Shown: one piece after another, positions 22,901 to 34,434 of the stretch
Layout: the number at the start of each line of letters is the position of its first letter
Position numbering within the stretch: position 1 is the first letter of the stretch
Source: Anaeramoeba flamelloides
Lineage: Eukaryota; Metamonada; Anaeramoebidae
Assembly (NCBI GenBank): GCA_027625915.1
Contig: JANTQA010000036.1
Location: 10,375,001 to 10,439,000, forward strand
Direction of reading: 5' to 3'
Length of the DNA: 64,000 nt
Translations under genes and position numbers: made by a program
Notes under the pieces: generated by a model
Databases searched by the model: none
Told to the model about the DNA's origin: nothing
Seen by the model: only the letters and a program-made list of their open reading frames with translations

Positions 22901-25900
22901 AAAAAATCAATAAAAAGGATAAAAAGAGTTTCTTAACTACTTTTTTTGCTGGTATCTCCACATGATGAGCCAAAATGATATATAAATTTTTGCAAAGTTT
23001 TTTTGAAAAAGAATAAATGAAAAAAAAAATAAAATTTCATTTTCCTTTTTTCTTTTAATCAATCGTCTTCAAACCATATATTGTATTTGAATGACTTTAT
23101 TTATTTATTTAACTCTTTTTTTGCCTATATTGGATGATATAAGAATATTCAACGAAGCAATATTCCATATTGAATGAAAAGTTAATTAGTCAATATTTTT
23201 TCTGATTTAAAATACGAGAAGAACATGCTAAATGACCAAATTATTTAAAAATCAATTCTTTAACAACAATTTTCATAACGGAAACAAATTAAATCTCTCA
23301 AAAGATCAATTTTCATTGATTATATGAAGATCTTTCAATTTTTCTTTCAATGAGAAGAAATAATAATATTTTGGAAACCTTGAATAAAAAATTTCAATTT
23401 ATGACTTAGAGAATGACAGTATTATTTTCAAGGCAGAATTTCCTTTCGAAAAAAAACACACACTCTTGAAAACTTTTCATTTCAACAACAGATTAAAAAA
23501 AGAAAACAACTGAAAAAAGTTGAAAAACAACACTTATAACACCTTTTTAAAAAAAAACAGAAAATGTTTGCAAAAAAATATTTATTGAAGTCAACGCGGG
23601 TTATTTAAGGGAGTATCCACACCATAAGACATGATGAAAATTTGAGAGAGGCGAGAGAAGAGTATTTTATATTAGTGGCGTGTGATCGTAGATTCTCTAA
23701 AATTTTTTTTTAAAAAATTATTTGATAATTTTTTTTTAGTAATGTTATACAATAAAAAAAGAGAAAAATGATTATAAAATTGGTTCAATTTTTATTTTTT
23801 TTATAATAAATTTTTTTTTTGGGAGAAGATAGTTTTTGATTTGTAGAATGAAACTTATAGCTATTTTGTGGTTTAAAATTTGATAAAATAGAATCATATT
23901 CCCTTCTCCAATTCCACCAAACCCAACTGTTTAGAACCCTAACCAGATATTTTTTGGGGTAATTATTATTTTTTGGAATCCTTCGAGCTATTAAAGCATT
24001 GGAAGACTCATTACAATTAGTTTGATACCCTTTATAAATTTTTTCTCCATATTTTTCAAAAAATAATTTCATTTTATTTTTTAATAAAGCTTCTACTTCT
24101 TTTGTTAATTTTTGTCGAATTTCAAGTGAATTTTTTCTATTGAAAAAAGTTTTTCTTTTTACTAAATGTTCATCATTACAATCTAAAAATCCCAATTTTT
24201 TTATCCCAGTGCATTTACTTTTATTACAACTCTCATGCAGATTTTTTGAATGGTTAAAAAATGTAAATGCCATTTTTTGAAAATCATTGGAATTATTAGG
24301 ATAAGTTTTTAGACAATTTTTTAACCAATCAGTCCATCTTTTTGAAAACTGCCGTGAAAAGGAAAAGCATCTCAGTAAAACATTTAATTTGATTTGTTCC
24401 TTCGACTTTCTCCAATTTTCAAATTGCCTTTGATAAAATTTAAAAAATGATTAATATCAAAATACTCTTTTATTTCCTCGCCATAAATATTTTTGATAAT
24501 TCCAAATGATTTCAAATCCAAACCATGAACAATACCAACCAAATTTAAGCCAAATTTCTTTAAAAAACAAAAAGACTGATTCAAATAAATAACCTTCCAT
24601 TAAACTACTGTGAATTTTTTTTTCAAAATAAAAAGGTGCGAATTGGGAATTTTCATCCTCGCTAGTCTTCATTGAAGCAGAAAATATGACTTTATTTTTT
24701 AGCTCTTTAATCCCATCAATAATAATTAAAGAAACTGTACATTCTCTCCCAGAACGTCTTGAACTCCATCTTCCATCATACCCTATCACAATTTGCCTTT
24801 TTTGGTATTTCTTCAAAATCGTAATAATTTTTTTTGAATAAAATTTAAAAAGAGATTATTCAACTTGCAAATTTCTTGGTAATAGGTTCTTTCTGAAAAA
24901 TCAACAAATCTACTCAACTGATTATAACTTAAACCTTTTTTCAATATATAAACAATATCATCAATGTAATCAGCATTTATTTTTTCTTTTTTATTTGAGT
25001 TTTTTTTTTCAAAATCAAAAAAAAATTCTTTTTTATGATTTTTATGGACGATTTTTGATGATACAAACCTTCCATTAGAGTCTCTTTTTTTTGATTTCAA
25101 TTTTCGGCCTTTCATTAGAACAAATTTACAGCGCAGTGGTCTTGTTAAATATTCTTTTTCTTTCGAAGAATTCAACTTCCTTAGTTGCTGTGAAGTATTT
25201 TTGATGAACATAAAAAAAGTGTCGTTGTTGATTCTGATGCGTAATTGGCACTTAATCAAAATATTCACCCTATTCGTGTTTCCTTTTGTGATTCTCCCAA
25301 TTGTGATGTTGTTGTTCTTTTTAAACAAAATCCATTTATCCCAAATGTCACTGATAATAAAATCTTTCCGATTGCTTTTTGATGTTATGAAAAAAAAAAA
25401 TCAAAAATGAATAAACAATAAAAAATGAAAAAATTAAATACCACAATAGAATATTGAGAAAAGGATAAAAGATAAGTCATTCCACATTAGAAATACTATT
25501 TTTCACAATTCAACTCAATATTCTATTGTGGCAATTTCTTTGAAACTTTGAAAAAAAAATTGTAAAATTTAATGAATGAAGCACTTTCAATAATGAAAAT
25601 CAATGAGTTACAACCAAAGTAAAAAATGTTGTTTTCTGATCCTCTTCAAAATTGCAAAAAAATGAAAAAAAATTCTTTACCGTGGCTACTCCCTTAACAA
25701 ACTATAGGATCTTTTATCCATAGATTAAAAGAATTTTTTATTATTGGTAAAAAATGTAGTTTTTTTTCATTTTTATTTTTTGTTGTATTGTGAATACTCC
25801 CAAACTACAAAGCAGTAATTAAGAAAAGTATTAATTTATGGGAAAATTATTCAATTTTTTGAGTTATTAGTACTTTTTTCTTTTTTTTTCATTTTTCATT

Positions 25901-28271
25901 TGGAATTTTCTTTTTTTTATTTTCAACCAATAAAAATTTGGAACTTGTTCAATTTCAAAATATATTTAATTTCTTTATCATCTAAATTACTTATTTACCA
26001 TTAGATATCAGAGATAGTGCCGATTTATACCGTTCAGTTTTTTTTTTAATTTTGGAAATAAGAAGAAAATTTATTTAATTTTCAGTTTATTTCTGAAATC
26101 AAAAAAAAACATAACAGTGGTTTTCGAGAATTTTTAGGAATTGAGTAAAATCTTTGATTTATTCAATTCTTTTAAATTCTGAAAAAGCTAGAGGCGGGTT
26201 TTTTTTTTCAATTTGAGAAATAAACTGACAATTAAATAAATTTTCAATTTATTTCTCTGATTGAAAAAAACCTAACATCAAGTACCTAGATTTTTTTTTG
26301 CTTTTTGTTTTGATTAGTGAAGTGTTCTAGGTTTTTTTTGATTTTTCTATTTTATTTGTGAAGTGTTCTAGTTTTTTTTTACTTTTCAAAATAAACAGAA
26401 AATTTTAATAAATTTTCCGTTTATTTCAAAAAGTAAAAAAAACCTAACGAAAATCAATAGATTGTCCAAATAAAATAGAAAACTCAAAAAAACCTAGAAA
26501 TAATCACAAATAAATAGAAAACTCAAAAAAACCGAACGAAAATCAATATATTTTAGAAACAAAACCAAAATTAAAAAAAATCCAACAGATGAAAGAGGAT
26601 CTTTGATCACTCCCTTCAATCCATAAAAAAAAATAAAAAAAAAACTATTTCCCATTTTTTATTGAAATTTTCCATAGCCCATTATTTTCCTAAAAAAGAG
26701 TTGAATTTTTTTTTTGGAAATATTTTGATTTACATATTTTGAAACAAATGACATTATACATTGATTCAATCAGTAATTATTATTTCTCTTAATTTGATAT
26801 TAACAGTTTACGAATAGAATTACACATAAACAGAAATTTTTATGATATGTAAAAAAAAAATGTACACTTTTTTGGGAATAACTTATGCATATATATAGTA
26901 CATGAAATTTTTTTGAATAATTTATAGACCAAGTGTTAAAATCTAAGTTTCTAAAAAAATATTCTTTAAAAATGAAAGATTTTTTAATAGTAAATAAAAA
27001 CATAGTAATAAAACTTTATATAAATTATTATTTGACTAATTTCTATTCTGTTGTTTTTAATCACTTAAATATTTTTCTTCTTTTTCTTATTTTTTCTTCT
27101 TCTTCTTTTAAATTTATAGAAAATAAAAAAAACTGCAAACAAAATATCAAAAAAATATATATACCCAAATTCCTTTTTTGAAATTAACATCCAGTCTGTA
27201 ACAAGAAAAGGCATCATTAAAAACATTGAAGAAAAAAACTATTTTTTAAAAATGTTTGATCAAGCACAAGTCACTGTATATGATCATATGAATTTATATT
27301 GTTGGGAAAAATTTCAACAAAGCCAATTATATAAAGATTTAATAAAAAATTTAAATGAATCATCTACAATAATTAATTTCAAACAAAAAAAATGCACTTT
27401 AATAAAAAAAAAAAGTAATAAATTACACAATAAATCGCCAGCATTGAATGACGAATTTTCTTTTCAAATTGGCAGTAGGCACCCCCTCCAAGTGGTTGAA
27501 GAGATAACCATGTATCTAATGGATCTACTTCATACTTATTACTGTGTTAGTATACAAAAAATTAATATCAAATTAATCTCGCAATCAATCCAATTTCGAA
27601 GGTTTGTAGAGCTAACATCAGAATTACAAAAAATTAAATTGGAAAAATTAATTACTGATCAGGATAAAATTTGCTTTTTTCTAAATTTATATAACACCTT
27701 AACTTTCCATTCCTTTATAATTAATGGAATTCCAAAAGAGAAGGTCTCTGTGGAACGGTTTTTAAAAAATTCAAAATACAATATCCAAGGCTTACAATTT
27801 TCTTTAAATGATATTTATCATGGCATATTAAGATCTAATAAGGATTCAAAACATACCAATAGCTATTTTAAAAACGATGATCCGAGAAATCAATATAAAA
27901 TCAATCAATTAGATCCTAGAATACATTTTGCAATTGTCAATTTCTCTTTCCCAACATACATCAAAATAATTACATTGGGAAATCTAAATGAAATTTTAGA
28001 TAGAATTGTTATAGAAACTTTAACACCGTTAGTGAAAATTCAATCAAAAAATATTTTTATACCAAAATTATTTGGTTTATTTGAAAAGGATTTTGGTGGA
28101 ACAGATGCAATTATGGATTGGATTTCAATAAATTTGAATCATAATTTTTTTTTTAAAAAAACTTTATGTTATTCAGTTAAATTTTTACACAAATCAATTT
28201 CAAAACCAAGAATTTTTTTTGACATAAAAAAAACCTTATTAAGAAAATTTTTGTTTTCATCCAAAAAATAA
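19946..28271 (+). CDS. RGS domain plus DUF547 protein (two exons around a 5.4 kb intron)
   Basis: Exon 1 (19946-21745) and exon 2 (27120-28271) join in phase 0 across GTAAAA...TTTATAG to give about 983 residues. The join rebuilds one RGS domain, about residues 556-675: SLEMLLRFSTGVSYFTEFL and NILFFQAVKQFKRN from exon 1, then FFEINIQSVTRKGI, MFDQAQVTVYDHM and FQQSQLYKDL from exon 2. RGS domains speed GTP hydrolysis by G-alpha subunits, switching off G-protein signalling. A DUF547 domain of unknown biochemistry follows (about 720-935), with DKICFFLNLYNTLTFHSF, LNDIYHGILR, DPRIHFAIVNFS and FGGTDAIMDWI. The N-terminal 550 residues are Lys/Asn/Glu-rich with predicted coiled coil (about 70-310) and an NGNGN-type repeat. 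No signal peptide or membrane segment is seen. RGS-DUF547 proteins suggest a cytoplasmic regulator. Confidence 0.85.
23785..25328 (-). pseudogene. Broken DDE transposase of the TTAA-flanked element
   Basis: Four consecutive minus-strand frames cover one protein. In order they hold a basic N-terminal part with a helix-turn-helix-like segment (LSYNQLSRFVDFSERTYYQ), then GYDGRWSSRRSGRECTVSLI (first catalytic Asp), then VHGLDLKSFGIIKNIYG and KEYFDINHFLNFIK (second acidic region), then QTNCNESSNALIARRIPK (probable catalytic Glu). The frames are offset near 24815, 24590 and 24410, two of these close to short A or T runs, so the gene is inactive as read. If the assembly has homopolymer errors, one or more of these could be artefacts. 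The family call is by pattern only. Confidence 0.7.
25441..25531. repeat. 18 bp perfect inverted repeat with 55 nt loop
   Basis: CCACAATAGAATATTGAG at 25441-25458 is exactly mirrored at 25514-25531. It lies between the transposase start and the right end of the TTAA-flanked element, where subterminal transposase-binding or structural sites are common. It might instead be a small nested insertion. Confidence 0.6.
25741..25860 (+). repeat. Repeat shared with 52790-52900
   Basis: TTTTATTTTTTGTTGTATTG, ATACTCCCAAACTACAA and AATTATTCAA align in the same order with 52790-52900. Both copies are in large introns. No end structure was identified. Confidence 0.5.
26030..26560. repeat. Cluster of fold-back repeats ending in (T)TAGGTTTTT / AAAAACCTAA
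   Basis: Several overlapping imperfect hairpins have stems that begin AGGTTTTTTT and end AAAAAAACCTAA, with linking units such as AACACTTCACAAATAAATAG and AGAAAACTCAAAAAAACC. The same family is seen at 32098-32490 and, in part, near 36760 and 49050. The internal ATCTTTGATTTATTCAATTC block (about 26150) recurs at those places. It is probably a nested set of short non-autonomous elements. Confidence 0.6.
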
Positions 28272-29384
28272 ATATTTGTTTTTTTTTTAATATTGTTAAA
28301 AATTTATATAAATTTAGACAGAGAAATGTGAAAATAATAATTATGAAATCTCAAATAGAGTTAAAAAAAGTTTTTGGCAGATTATATAATTTTGAAAAAA
28401 AACAAAAAATCTTCTGATTACTTTTTTCAGATTTTCAACTCCGTTATTAAAAAAACAATAATTAAACATGAATTGAAAGAAATGTCTTTTACAAATCTGA
28501 AATCTATTACTGAACATGATCATGAAAAAATTTTTCCAAAAAAAAAATTAAATATTTGCAAAATTTTACACTTTTAAATAACTTCAATTATAATAAAAAC
28601 TATTGGTTAATAAAAGATCTTTGAAAAAAATATATTTTTTTTGATATTTTCTATTTTAAGGGATTAGCGTAACCCTAGATCCATCTTTAATTAAAGTATG
28701 TTGCAATTGAGGGTAAATATTATTTGTGAGGTATGGTTCAAATGACTCTAAAAAAACTAATAAAAAGAAAAATTGAACAATAAACTTCTGTGATCAAAAT
28801 AATGCGTTCCAATAACAATACACTTTATAAATTAACAAAACCATTATTAATCTACTCATTCGAAGAAAATTTTTCAATTCTTATTTATTTTGATTTTCTA
28901 AAAAAACTGTTTTTGTTCCTATTTATTATTAACTTAAAAAAATTGTTTTTGTTACAAAAGTAAAATTATTCTTTTTCTTGATTTTTTTTCCTTTAATTTC
29001 CTAAAAAAAACTTGACTGTTTTATAATCAATGTTTTTTTTGTATAATTCTAAAAATGAAATTCAAAAAGAGAAAATTTAAAATAAGAAATTTTTATTTAA
29101 TTACTATCATTGATTTCACAAAATTTAAAATAAAAAATTTCGACTTTAATTATTACTATTTTTAAAAAAATAAGAAAAGAAATTTCTTATTCTCTTATAA
29201 TTTTCATTACCTCCTTTTTAAAAAATATTAAAGAAAAAGAAGAAGAAAAAGAATTGGAAAAAGAAGAAGAAAAAGAAAAAGAAAAAAGAAAAAAAAAGAA
29301 AAATAAAAAGAAAGAGAAAAAGAAAAAGAGAAAGAGAAAGAGAAAGAGAAAGAGAAAGAAAAACATTCAACAAATATTCTAAAT
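28272..29384. other. Convergent intergenic region
   Basis: The 3' sides of the RGS gene (+) and the EML gene (-). A short piece at 28790-28812 (CTGTGATCAAAATAATGCG) looks like a lone family C end. The purine-only run at 29222-29368 is described separately. No gene is seen. Confidence 0.45.
29222..29368 (+). repeat. About 145 bp polypurine (GAAAAA)n/(GAGAAA)n tract
   Basis: An almost pure run of A and G with GAAAAA, GAAGAA and GAAAGA units lies just after the EML stop codon on the opposite strand. It is a simple-sequence repeat; the frame it opens is not a gene. Confidence 0.85.
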
Positions 29385-32300
29385 TTAATCTTTAATTACT
29401 TTCCAAATAAAAATTGAAGCATCCTTCCCACCTATTGAAATTAACCATTCATCGTCATAAGTGAACCTTAGGGCTTTAATTTCATTTGAATGAGCACTAA
29501 AAAATTTACCTTCATGTTCGGAAGATAAGCAAGGGTAATTATACAACCCAATATTGCCAGTGCCATCTGAAACGGTTATTAGGCTTTGATCGTTTGACCT
29601 GCTACAGGTGGATATAAATTGACTCTCAATTCCCTTTTGATTTATACCCTGTACTGGCCAACCGAGCACCGAAGTCCAAGTGGACATTTCCTGATCAACC
29701 ATTATTGATTTTGATGTTTCTCTTTTACAATTTTCTGTCGAATGGAATAAGAAGTTCAAATCTTCCCCTGATGACTGGAGATAATCTCCATATATTGAAA
29801 AGTCTAACGATCTGATAGGCGATCCATGTCCGCCCATGGTTCCAAGGTGTTTCCATTTACCATTCGGTTCTATTTGATATAGATCAATAAACGTATCATT
29901 TGAGGCAGCAGCAAAAAGCTTATTATCAGAGCTAAATTTTACTACTGAAATTTCTCTTTTCCTGCCTTTGTAGGTATATTCTGTTTTAAAATTTCGATAA
30001 TGGAAAACTTCAATTGATCCGTTATCGTAACCTACACCAATGAATTTGCCATTGGGGCTAATTTCAACACATTTCGAAGACTCTTGTAATAAGTGATGTG
30101 TTTTTAATTGGAAAGATTCCAAATTCCAGACCATTAATTTCTTATCTTCACTAGTAGTGACAAATTCTAATTTGGATGGATGCGTTGCTAGCCCACACAA
30201 TTGGGCAGAATATCCCGTACCATGAGCTGAAAGTAATGTTGTAAAATCATTAGAAGATGTTAATGCCCAGATGTCACCAGACATATTACCCCCAATTACA
30301 GTTTTGCCATCTGGGCTTAATGTTACAGCGCGTATGTGTTCGTGAAATGGATGCAACTCTTTAATAATGGATTTTTTTAATAACAATTTCCGACATATAT
30401 AAATGCCTCCTTTTTTTGTTCCAGCCACTATAGTTGTTCCTGAATCATTGCACGCAACACTTAATATTGGTGAATTCGCATTCACTAATTTAATTACTTT
30501 AATACATTTTCGTTGTCTCCATAAATACAAATCTCCACTTGCAGTTCCGGTAACTGTATAATATCTTTTTTTTTTCAAAAAAAAAAATTAATCGGAAAAT
30601 TTATGAATATAATTTTTTTTTTAGTTAAAAATGAGATTTTCTGGTGTTTTGTTTATTTTCGCTAATTTGAAATTTTTTTTACTAATTAAAAGAGTTTTAA
30701 TAAATTTAGCAAATATTTCTGAAAATATCTTTGCCAATCACAAAAAATTAAGATTTTTTTTTTTCTATTCAAATTAAAACTCTAAATAAAAAAGTATTGT
30801 TTGCTTGATTTGCTATTTTTTTTTTTTGGAATATTTATCAAATCAAAATTTTCCATTTATTTTTTTTAACAATTTAATTCTCCATAGAATTTAAGGAAGG
30901 GCACCCCCTAATGAATTCTAAATAAACAACATAAATACCGATTAAAGTTAGTTTAATTTTATATGCGAAAGTTATCACAGATAAAAATAATTTTTTTTGG
31001 GAAAAATGAATAAATTCAACTTTTTCATTTTTTTTTAAATATTTTTTATTAAACATTAGAACTTTTTCTTTTTTTTTAGAACTATAACGGTTGTTGAAGA
31101 GGGATAGTGGTGGATTCTGCAAGGATTCTTGTTTCTTGAAAAATCCCGAACCTCGATCAAGAATTTTTTTACAAACAATTTTTTTCGAGACTAATAATAA
31201 AACAATTGTTTTTTTTTCTAATTTTTTCGAACACTTAATTGACTTTTAGGTGGTGTTCAAACTTGCAATTGAATTTCGATAATATTTTTTAACTTTTTCA
31301 CAAATAATTAAAATCAATATCTTATTCTCAATTGGAAATTTCACTCTTTTTTTAGTCATTTTCTAAAATAACTGGTGCTTTGTTTGTTTACTCTTGTAAA
31401 AATAAATCAAAATTATTGATCTTCGAAATTGGTAAAGAGAATTGAGGAATTTTTCTAAAAATTTACTGAATTCTTTCACATGTTTAAATATGAACTTCTT
31501 AAAAAATCAATTTTTTTGATAAAAAAACACTCTATTTTTGAAGTTTTTCATATTTTGACTTGTGTTTTACAAATGACATTCACTGAAAATTTTGTTATTC
31601 TGTCTACCAAATTTCATTGCATGTTATAAAAAAAATAGTATATTTTGGCCTAGTTATTTTCAATCTAACCCAAAAAGATTTCAACATGATATATGTTTGG
31701 ATAAATAAAAAAGTGTCGAAATTTTTAAAAATTAATCCACATTCTCCGTCTGGAATAATTTATAAAACTGAAGAAAAAATAGACCAAGTAAGAATTTTGA
31801 GATATAAAAGAAGGTATAAACTCAAAAATAAATTAGAAATTCTTGGTTTTGAATACATATCAAAAAATTTAAAATTTAAAAAAAAAAGACAACGAAAATA
31901 TTAATTGGAAAGTAGAAAGTTTAAAACTACTAGACGCGAATCTTAATCAATTTAGAGAAAGCTTAATATAAATAGTTATGGGTGGAAAGGTCAAGAAAAT
32001 TTAAAAATCATTAGGTATAATAACAACGTAAATAATATAAATATAAACAAACAAGTGTCGTCAAGTGCTGTAGAGTACATTCAAGTGCCGTAGAATGCCT
32101 AGGTTTTTTTTAATGTTGGAAATGAAAAGAAAATTAAATAAATTTTCTTTTTATTTCAAAAAGTAAAAAAAACCTAACGGCAATTTTACTCAATTCAAAA
32201 GAATAGAGAAAACCCAATTGATATTTTGTTCAATTCCTTTGAAATCTGGAAAAGTACAGTTAGGTTTTCTTGAGTTTTCTGTTTATTTAGAAAACTCAAA

Positions 32301-33892
32301 ACAATCTAGAACACTTCACAAATAAATAGAAAACTCAAAAAAACCTAACGAAAATCTCTTGATTTTTCAAATAAATAGAAAACTCAAGAAAAGCTAATTG
32401 TGGTTTATTTTTAATTTTTGGAATAAACAGATTATTTTTGAAATTTTCTTTTCATTTATCAAAAATAAAAAAAAACCTAACCGAAAAATCAAAAAAAAAA
32501 AGTTTTTTTCAATTTAAAAAAATAAATAATTCCATAATAGTACAAATAATTGATTCTTCATTTGAAAGATGTGTATTAGATTTAAAATTTTTCTAAAATA
32601 TATGATTCTAAAATCAACTCTTATCTGTGAAGAAAATAATAATCAAATTTTTTACTATTAAAATTTAAAAAAATCTTAATAGAACCTAGAAAATTGGATT
32701 TTTCAACTTAAATTGTTAAATATCTTTTTAAAATAATTTTTGATCAAAGATCTCTTATTCACCAATAGGTTTGTTATAAGTGAAGTTTATTAAAAAGTCA
32801 AAAATTAACTTAGGTTTGATTTTTTTTTCAAAAAATTTTTTAAATGATCGTGAAAAGTATTTGTTGAAAAATAAATTTAACAAAATTTTCATAAAAGTTT
32901 ACCAAAAATCGTATCAATGATCAAAACTCTTATTTTGTAGAGTTGGTGCATTACGAACTTCAAAGTTGTCTCGTGAAAAAATTGACAAAACAAGAAGAAA
33001 AAAAAAAAGTTAATTTTTTGCAAACAAAAAAAAAAAATAAAAAAAAGAATAAAAAATTGTACTTATTTTCGTTTGCAATATAATGACAAACACAAGGAAG
33101 CAATTGAGGCTTCGCGACCTGTCCGAAAAGGCCATCTCTTTTAATGAGTTTTGAATTATTTTTGTTAAAACTCCAGAAGATAATATTCGGTTTGCCAACT
33201 GTAACAAATTTATTTTCTTCGTGGCGATCACAAAGCAATTGCATGATCCTTCCTTCGCCTGCGCTTGCGTTTGCAATTTCAACACTCTCAACCCAATTAA
33301 AAACCACGACTTGATTCTTGTCTTGTCCTGCTGCGACTAGGTATTCACCAGAAGCAGAAAAGGATAGACTTTTCACACCACCTTTCAAATTTTCAGAGTT
33401 TAACTCTGTGAGCAGCTCTGTTGTGTTCAAATTCCAAACACAAATCTTGGAAGGATTGCCAGATTGCCCTGTAGCCACAAATTCCCTGTTTGGGTGAAGA
33501 TCAAGCGACAAAATGTTTGAGTCGTGTCGGGCAAAAAAGCTTTGCGAGTGTTCTTCCACGTTATACACAACACCCAATTTGGATGTAAAATAGAGCAATT
33601 TTGTATCATCAATAATGCGGATATTCGATCGTGTTTCTCTTCCTTTGTACCCATGGACAAACGCCAATTGAAGTGTTTCTTTTGGTGGTTGCTGGATTTG
33701 TTCGAGTTTGTTTTCATCAAACGACAGATTTGATGGGACTGGGAAACTTAAATATGATTTGTGTCGAATCATTTTGCCACTACTTTTTTTGCCTTTACCT
33801 TTTCTCCCTCCCCTTCCCCGTCCCCGAGACACCCCCCGTCCCCTCTCTCTTCCTCTTTTTAATTTGCCTTTTTTTGGTGGAGAATTAGACAT
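29385..33892 (-). CDS. EML-type microtubule-associated protein (HELP plus WD repeats; two exons)
   Basis: Exon 1 (33892-33063) and exon 2 (30564-29385) join in phase 2 (AATAA|GTACAA...AAAG|A), giving about 669 residues. A short basic RG/K-rich N-terminus (GRGRGGRKGKGKK) is followed by the HELP motif (LAFVHGYKGRETRSNIRII, LLYFTSKLGVVYNVEEHSQ) and then WD repeats to the end (SLDLHPNREFVATGQSG, KICVWNL, AVTLSPDGKTVIGG, KKLMVWNLESF, CVEISPNGKFIGVGYDNG, SIFIWKV). This is the tandem beta-propeller (TAPE) organisation of EMAP/EML proteins, which bind tubulin and act on microtubules and the spindle. The length suits a single TAPE unit. The N-terminal trimerising coiled coil of vertebrate EML1-4 is missing, and only a short basic tail precedes HELP. 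The intron (2.5 kb) falls between propeller blades. Confidence 0.88.
30905..31625 (-). repeat. 0.7 kb dispersed repeat, copy 1 (inverted relative to 53170-53895)
   Basis: Long blocks are shared with 53170-53895 on the other strand, including AATTGACTTTTAGGTGGTGT, CTCTTGTAAAAATAAATCAA, TCTTTACCAATTTCGAAGAT and CTACCAAATTTCAT. Both copies hold a matching reading frame (here 31122-30874, LQ/QNPPLSLF...KKKEKVL), so a coding remnant of a mobile element is possible, though no protein family is recognised. Clear terminal repeats were not found. Confidence 0.7.
31690..32060 (+). repeat. Dispersed repeat, copy 1 (same orientation as 48550-48950)
   Basis: GGAAAGTAGAAA, AATCAATTTAGAGAAA, GGTATAATAACAA and the flank AGTGCTGTAGAGTAC recur at 48550-48950. 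A 95-residue frame (31617-31904, plus strand) with Lys-rich C-terminus runs through the first half, but the second copy does not keep it open, so I do not call a gene. Confidence 0.55.
32098..32490. repeat. Fold-back repeat cluster, second location
   Basis: Successive hairpins of the AGGTTTTTTT...AAAAAAACCTAA type lie at about 32100-32175, 32265-32345 and 32395-32480, each related to the cluster at 26030-26560. They follow directly on the repeat at 31690-32060. Confidence 0.6.
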
Positions 33893-33986
33893 CAGATTTT
33901 ATTTGTTGTTGAATTTGATTTGGGTTTTTGAAAAGTTTTTGTTTGGAGTTGAAACTTTGAGAAAAATGACAAATAAAAATCTTAAA

Positions 33987-34434
33987 CACGACAAGAATAG
34001 CACAGAAATTGTAGTCACTTTTTTTCCTTAGCAACACTTTGTTTTTTGGAAATTGTTCCAAATTTTGCAAGGAATTAGAAGATCACAATGCAACAACTTT
34101 CAATTTAAAAGTTTTTACAAGTTAGACTTTTAAAAACATGTAATTTAAACAACTTTCCAATTTTTGGTTTTCATAAAAAGTGTTTCAGGTTATTGAAAGT
34201 TTACAAATATTTTTCTTTTAGATAACTTTCAAAAATTTCAATTAAATTCAAAATGCTATCTTTTGTTAATTATTATTTTTATCCCTTTTTTTTGGCTTAC
34301 AAAAGTTTGTACTGAGTATTTGAAATTTGAAACAATATGAAAGAATATCAGAGACTGAAATCTTGCAACTGTCAGCCTGAAAGTTCGAAAAAGTCTTGAA
34401 AGTATTTGTATGGATTGTGCTATTCTTGTCGTGA
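33987..34434. promoter_or_regulatory. Perfect 18 bp inverted repeat upstream of the EML gene
   Basis: CACGACAAGAATAGCACA at 33987-34004 recurs exactly as its reverse complement at 34417-34434. The first copy lies about 95 bp upstream of the EML start codon. An exact 18-mer with several C and G bases is unlikely by chance in DNA this AT-rich. Paired regulatory sites or remnants of an element are both possible, and no function is shown. Confidence 0.4.

Larger units (their letters stand above)
23609..25693 (-). mobile_element. TTAA-flanked DNA transposon with DDE transposase (Kolobok-like)
   Basis: Inverted ends GGGAGTATCCAC and GTGGCTACTCCC lie directly between two copies of TTAA (23605-23608 and 25694-25697). 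A TTAA duplication is used by piggyBac and Kolobok elements. The ends start GGG, unlike the CC(C/T) start of piggyBac, and the transposase shows no piggyBac features that I recognise, so Kolobok or a related family is favoured. The 2085 bp element carries one degraded transposase gene on the minus strand and a hairpin near its right end. It sits inside the right terminal repeat of family B and is therefore younger than it. Confidence 0.75.
21982..25706. mobile_element. Family B TA-flanked transposon, interrupted by a second element
   Basis: The left end TACAGTTTGTTAAATAACCC matches, inverted, the right end once the inner insertion is set aside: GGGTTATT followed after the insert by TTAACAAACTATA. 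The same ends bound the 1022 bp element at 57128-58149 (TACAGTTGTTTCAATAACCC). Without the insert this copy is about 1.64 kb. Its first part (22040-22510) has an inverted relative at 61450-61920, and its later part (22640-23400) matches 57350-57990 inverted, so the 57 kb copy looks like an internally deleted relative. No long ORF remains. TA target sites and CAGT ends suggest Tc1/mariner-type mobilisation. Confidence 0.75.
21746..27119 (+). other. 5374 bp intron filled with transposons
   Basis: The donor is AAG|GTAAAA and the acceptor TTTATAG|AAA, in phase 0. The intron sits inside the RGS domain coding region. Its content from left to right is a TA-flanked family B element (21982-25706), itself interrupted by a TTAA-flanked transposon (23609-25693), then a repeat shared with 52790-52900, then a cluster of fold-back repeats (26030-26560). 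Very little of it is unexplained by mobile DNA. Confidence 0.8.
30565..33062 (-). other. 2498 bp EML intron holding three repeat types
   Basis: From low to high coordinate it holds a 0.7 kb repeat inverted relative to 53170-53895, a repeat in the same orientation as 48550-48950, and a cluster of fold-back repeats. GT and AG borders and phase fit the coding join. No exon-like sequence was found inside. Confidence 0.75.

Noticed and set aside
23609-25693. piggyBac element
   Set aside because: TTAA fits, but the ends start GGG rather than CCC and the transposase blocks do not look like piggyBac.
31617-31904. 95-residue ORF as a gene
   Set aside because: Lies in a repeat whose other copy at 48550 does not keep the frame open.
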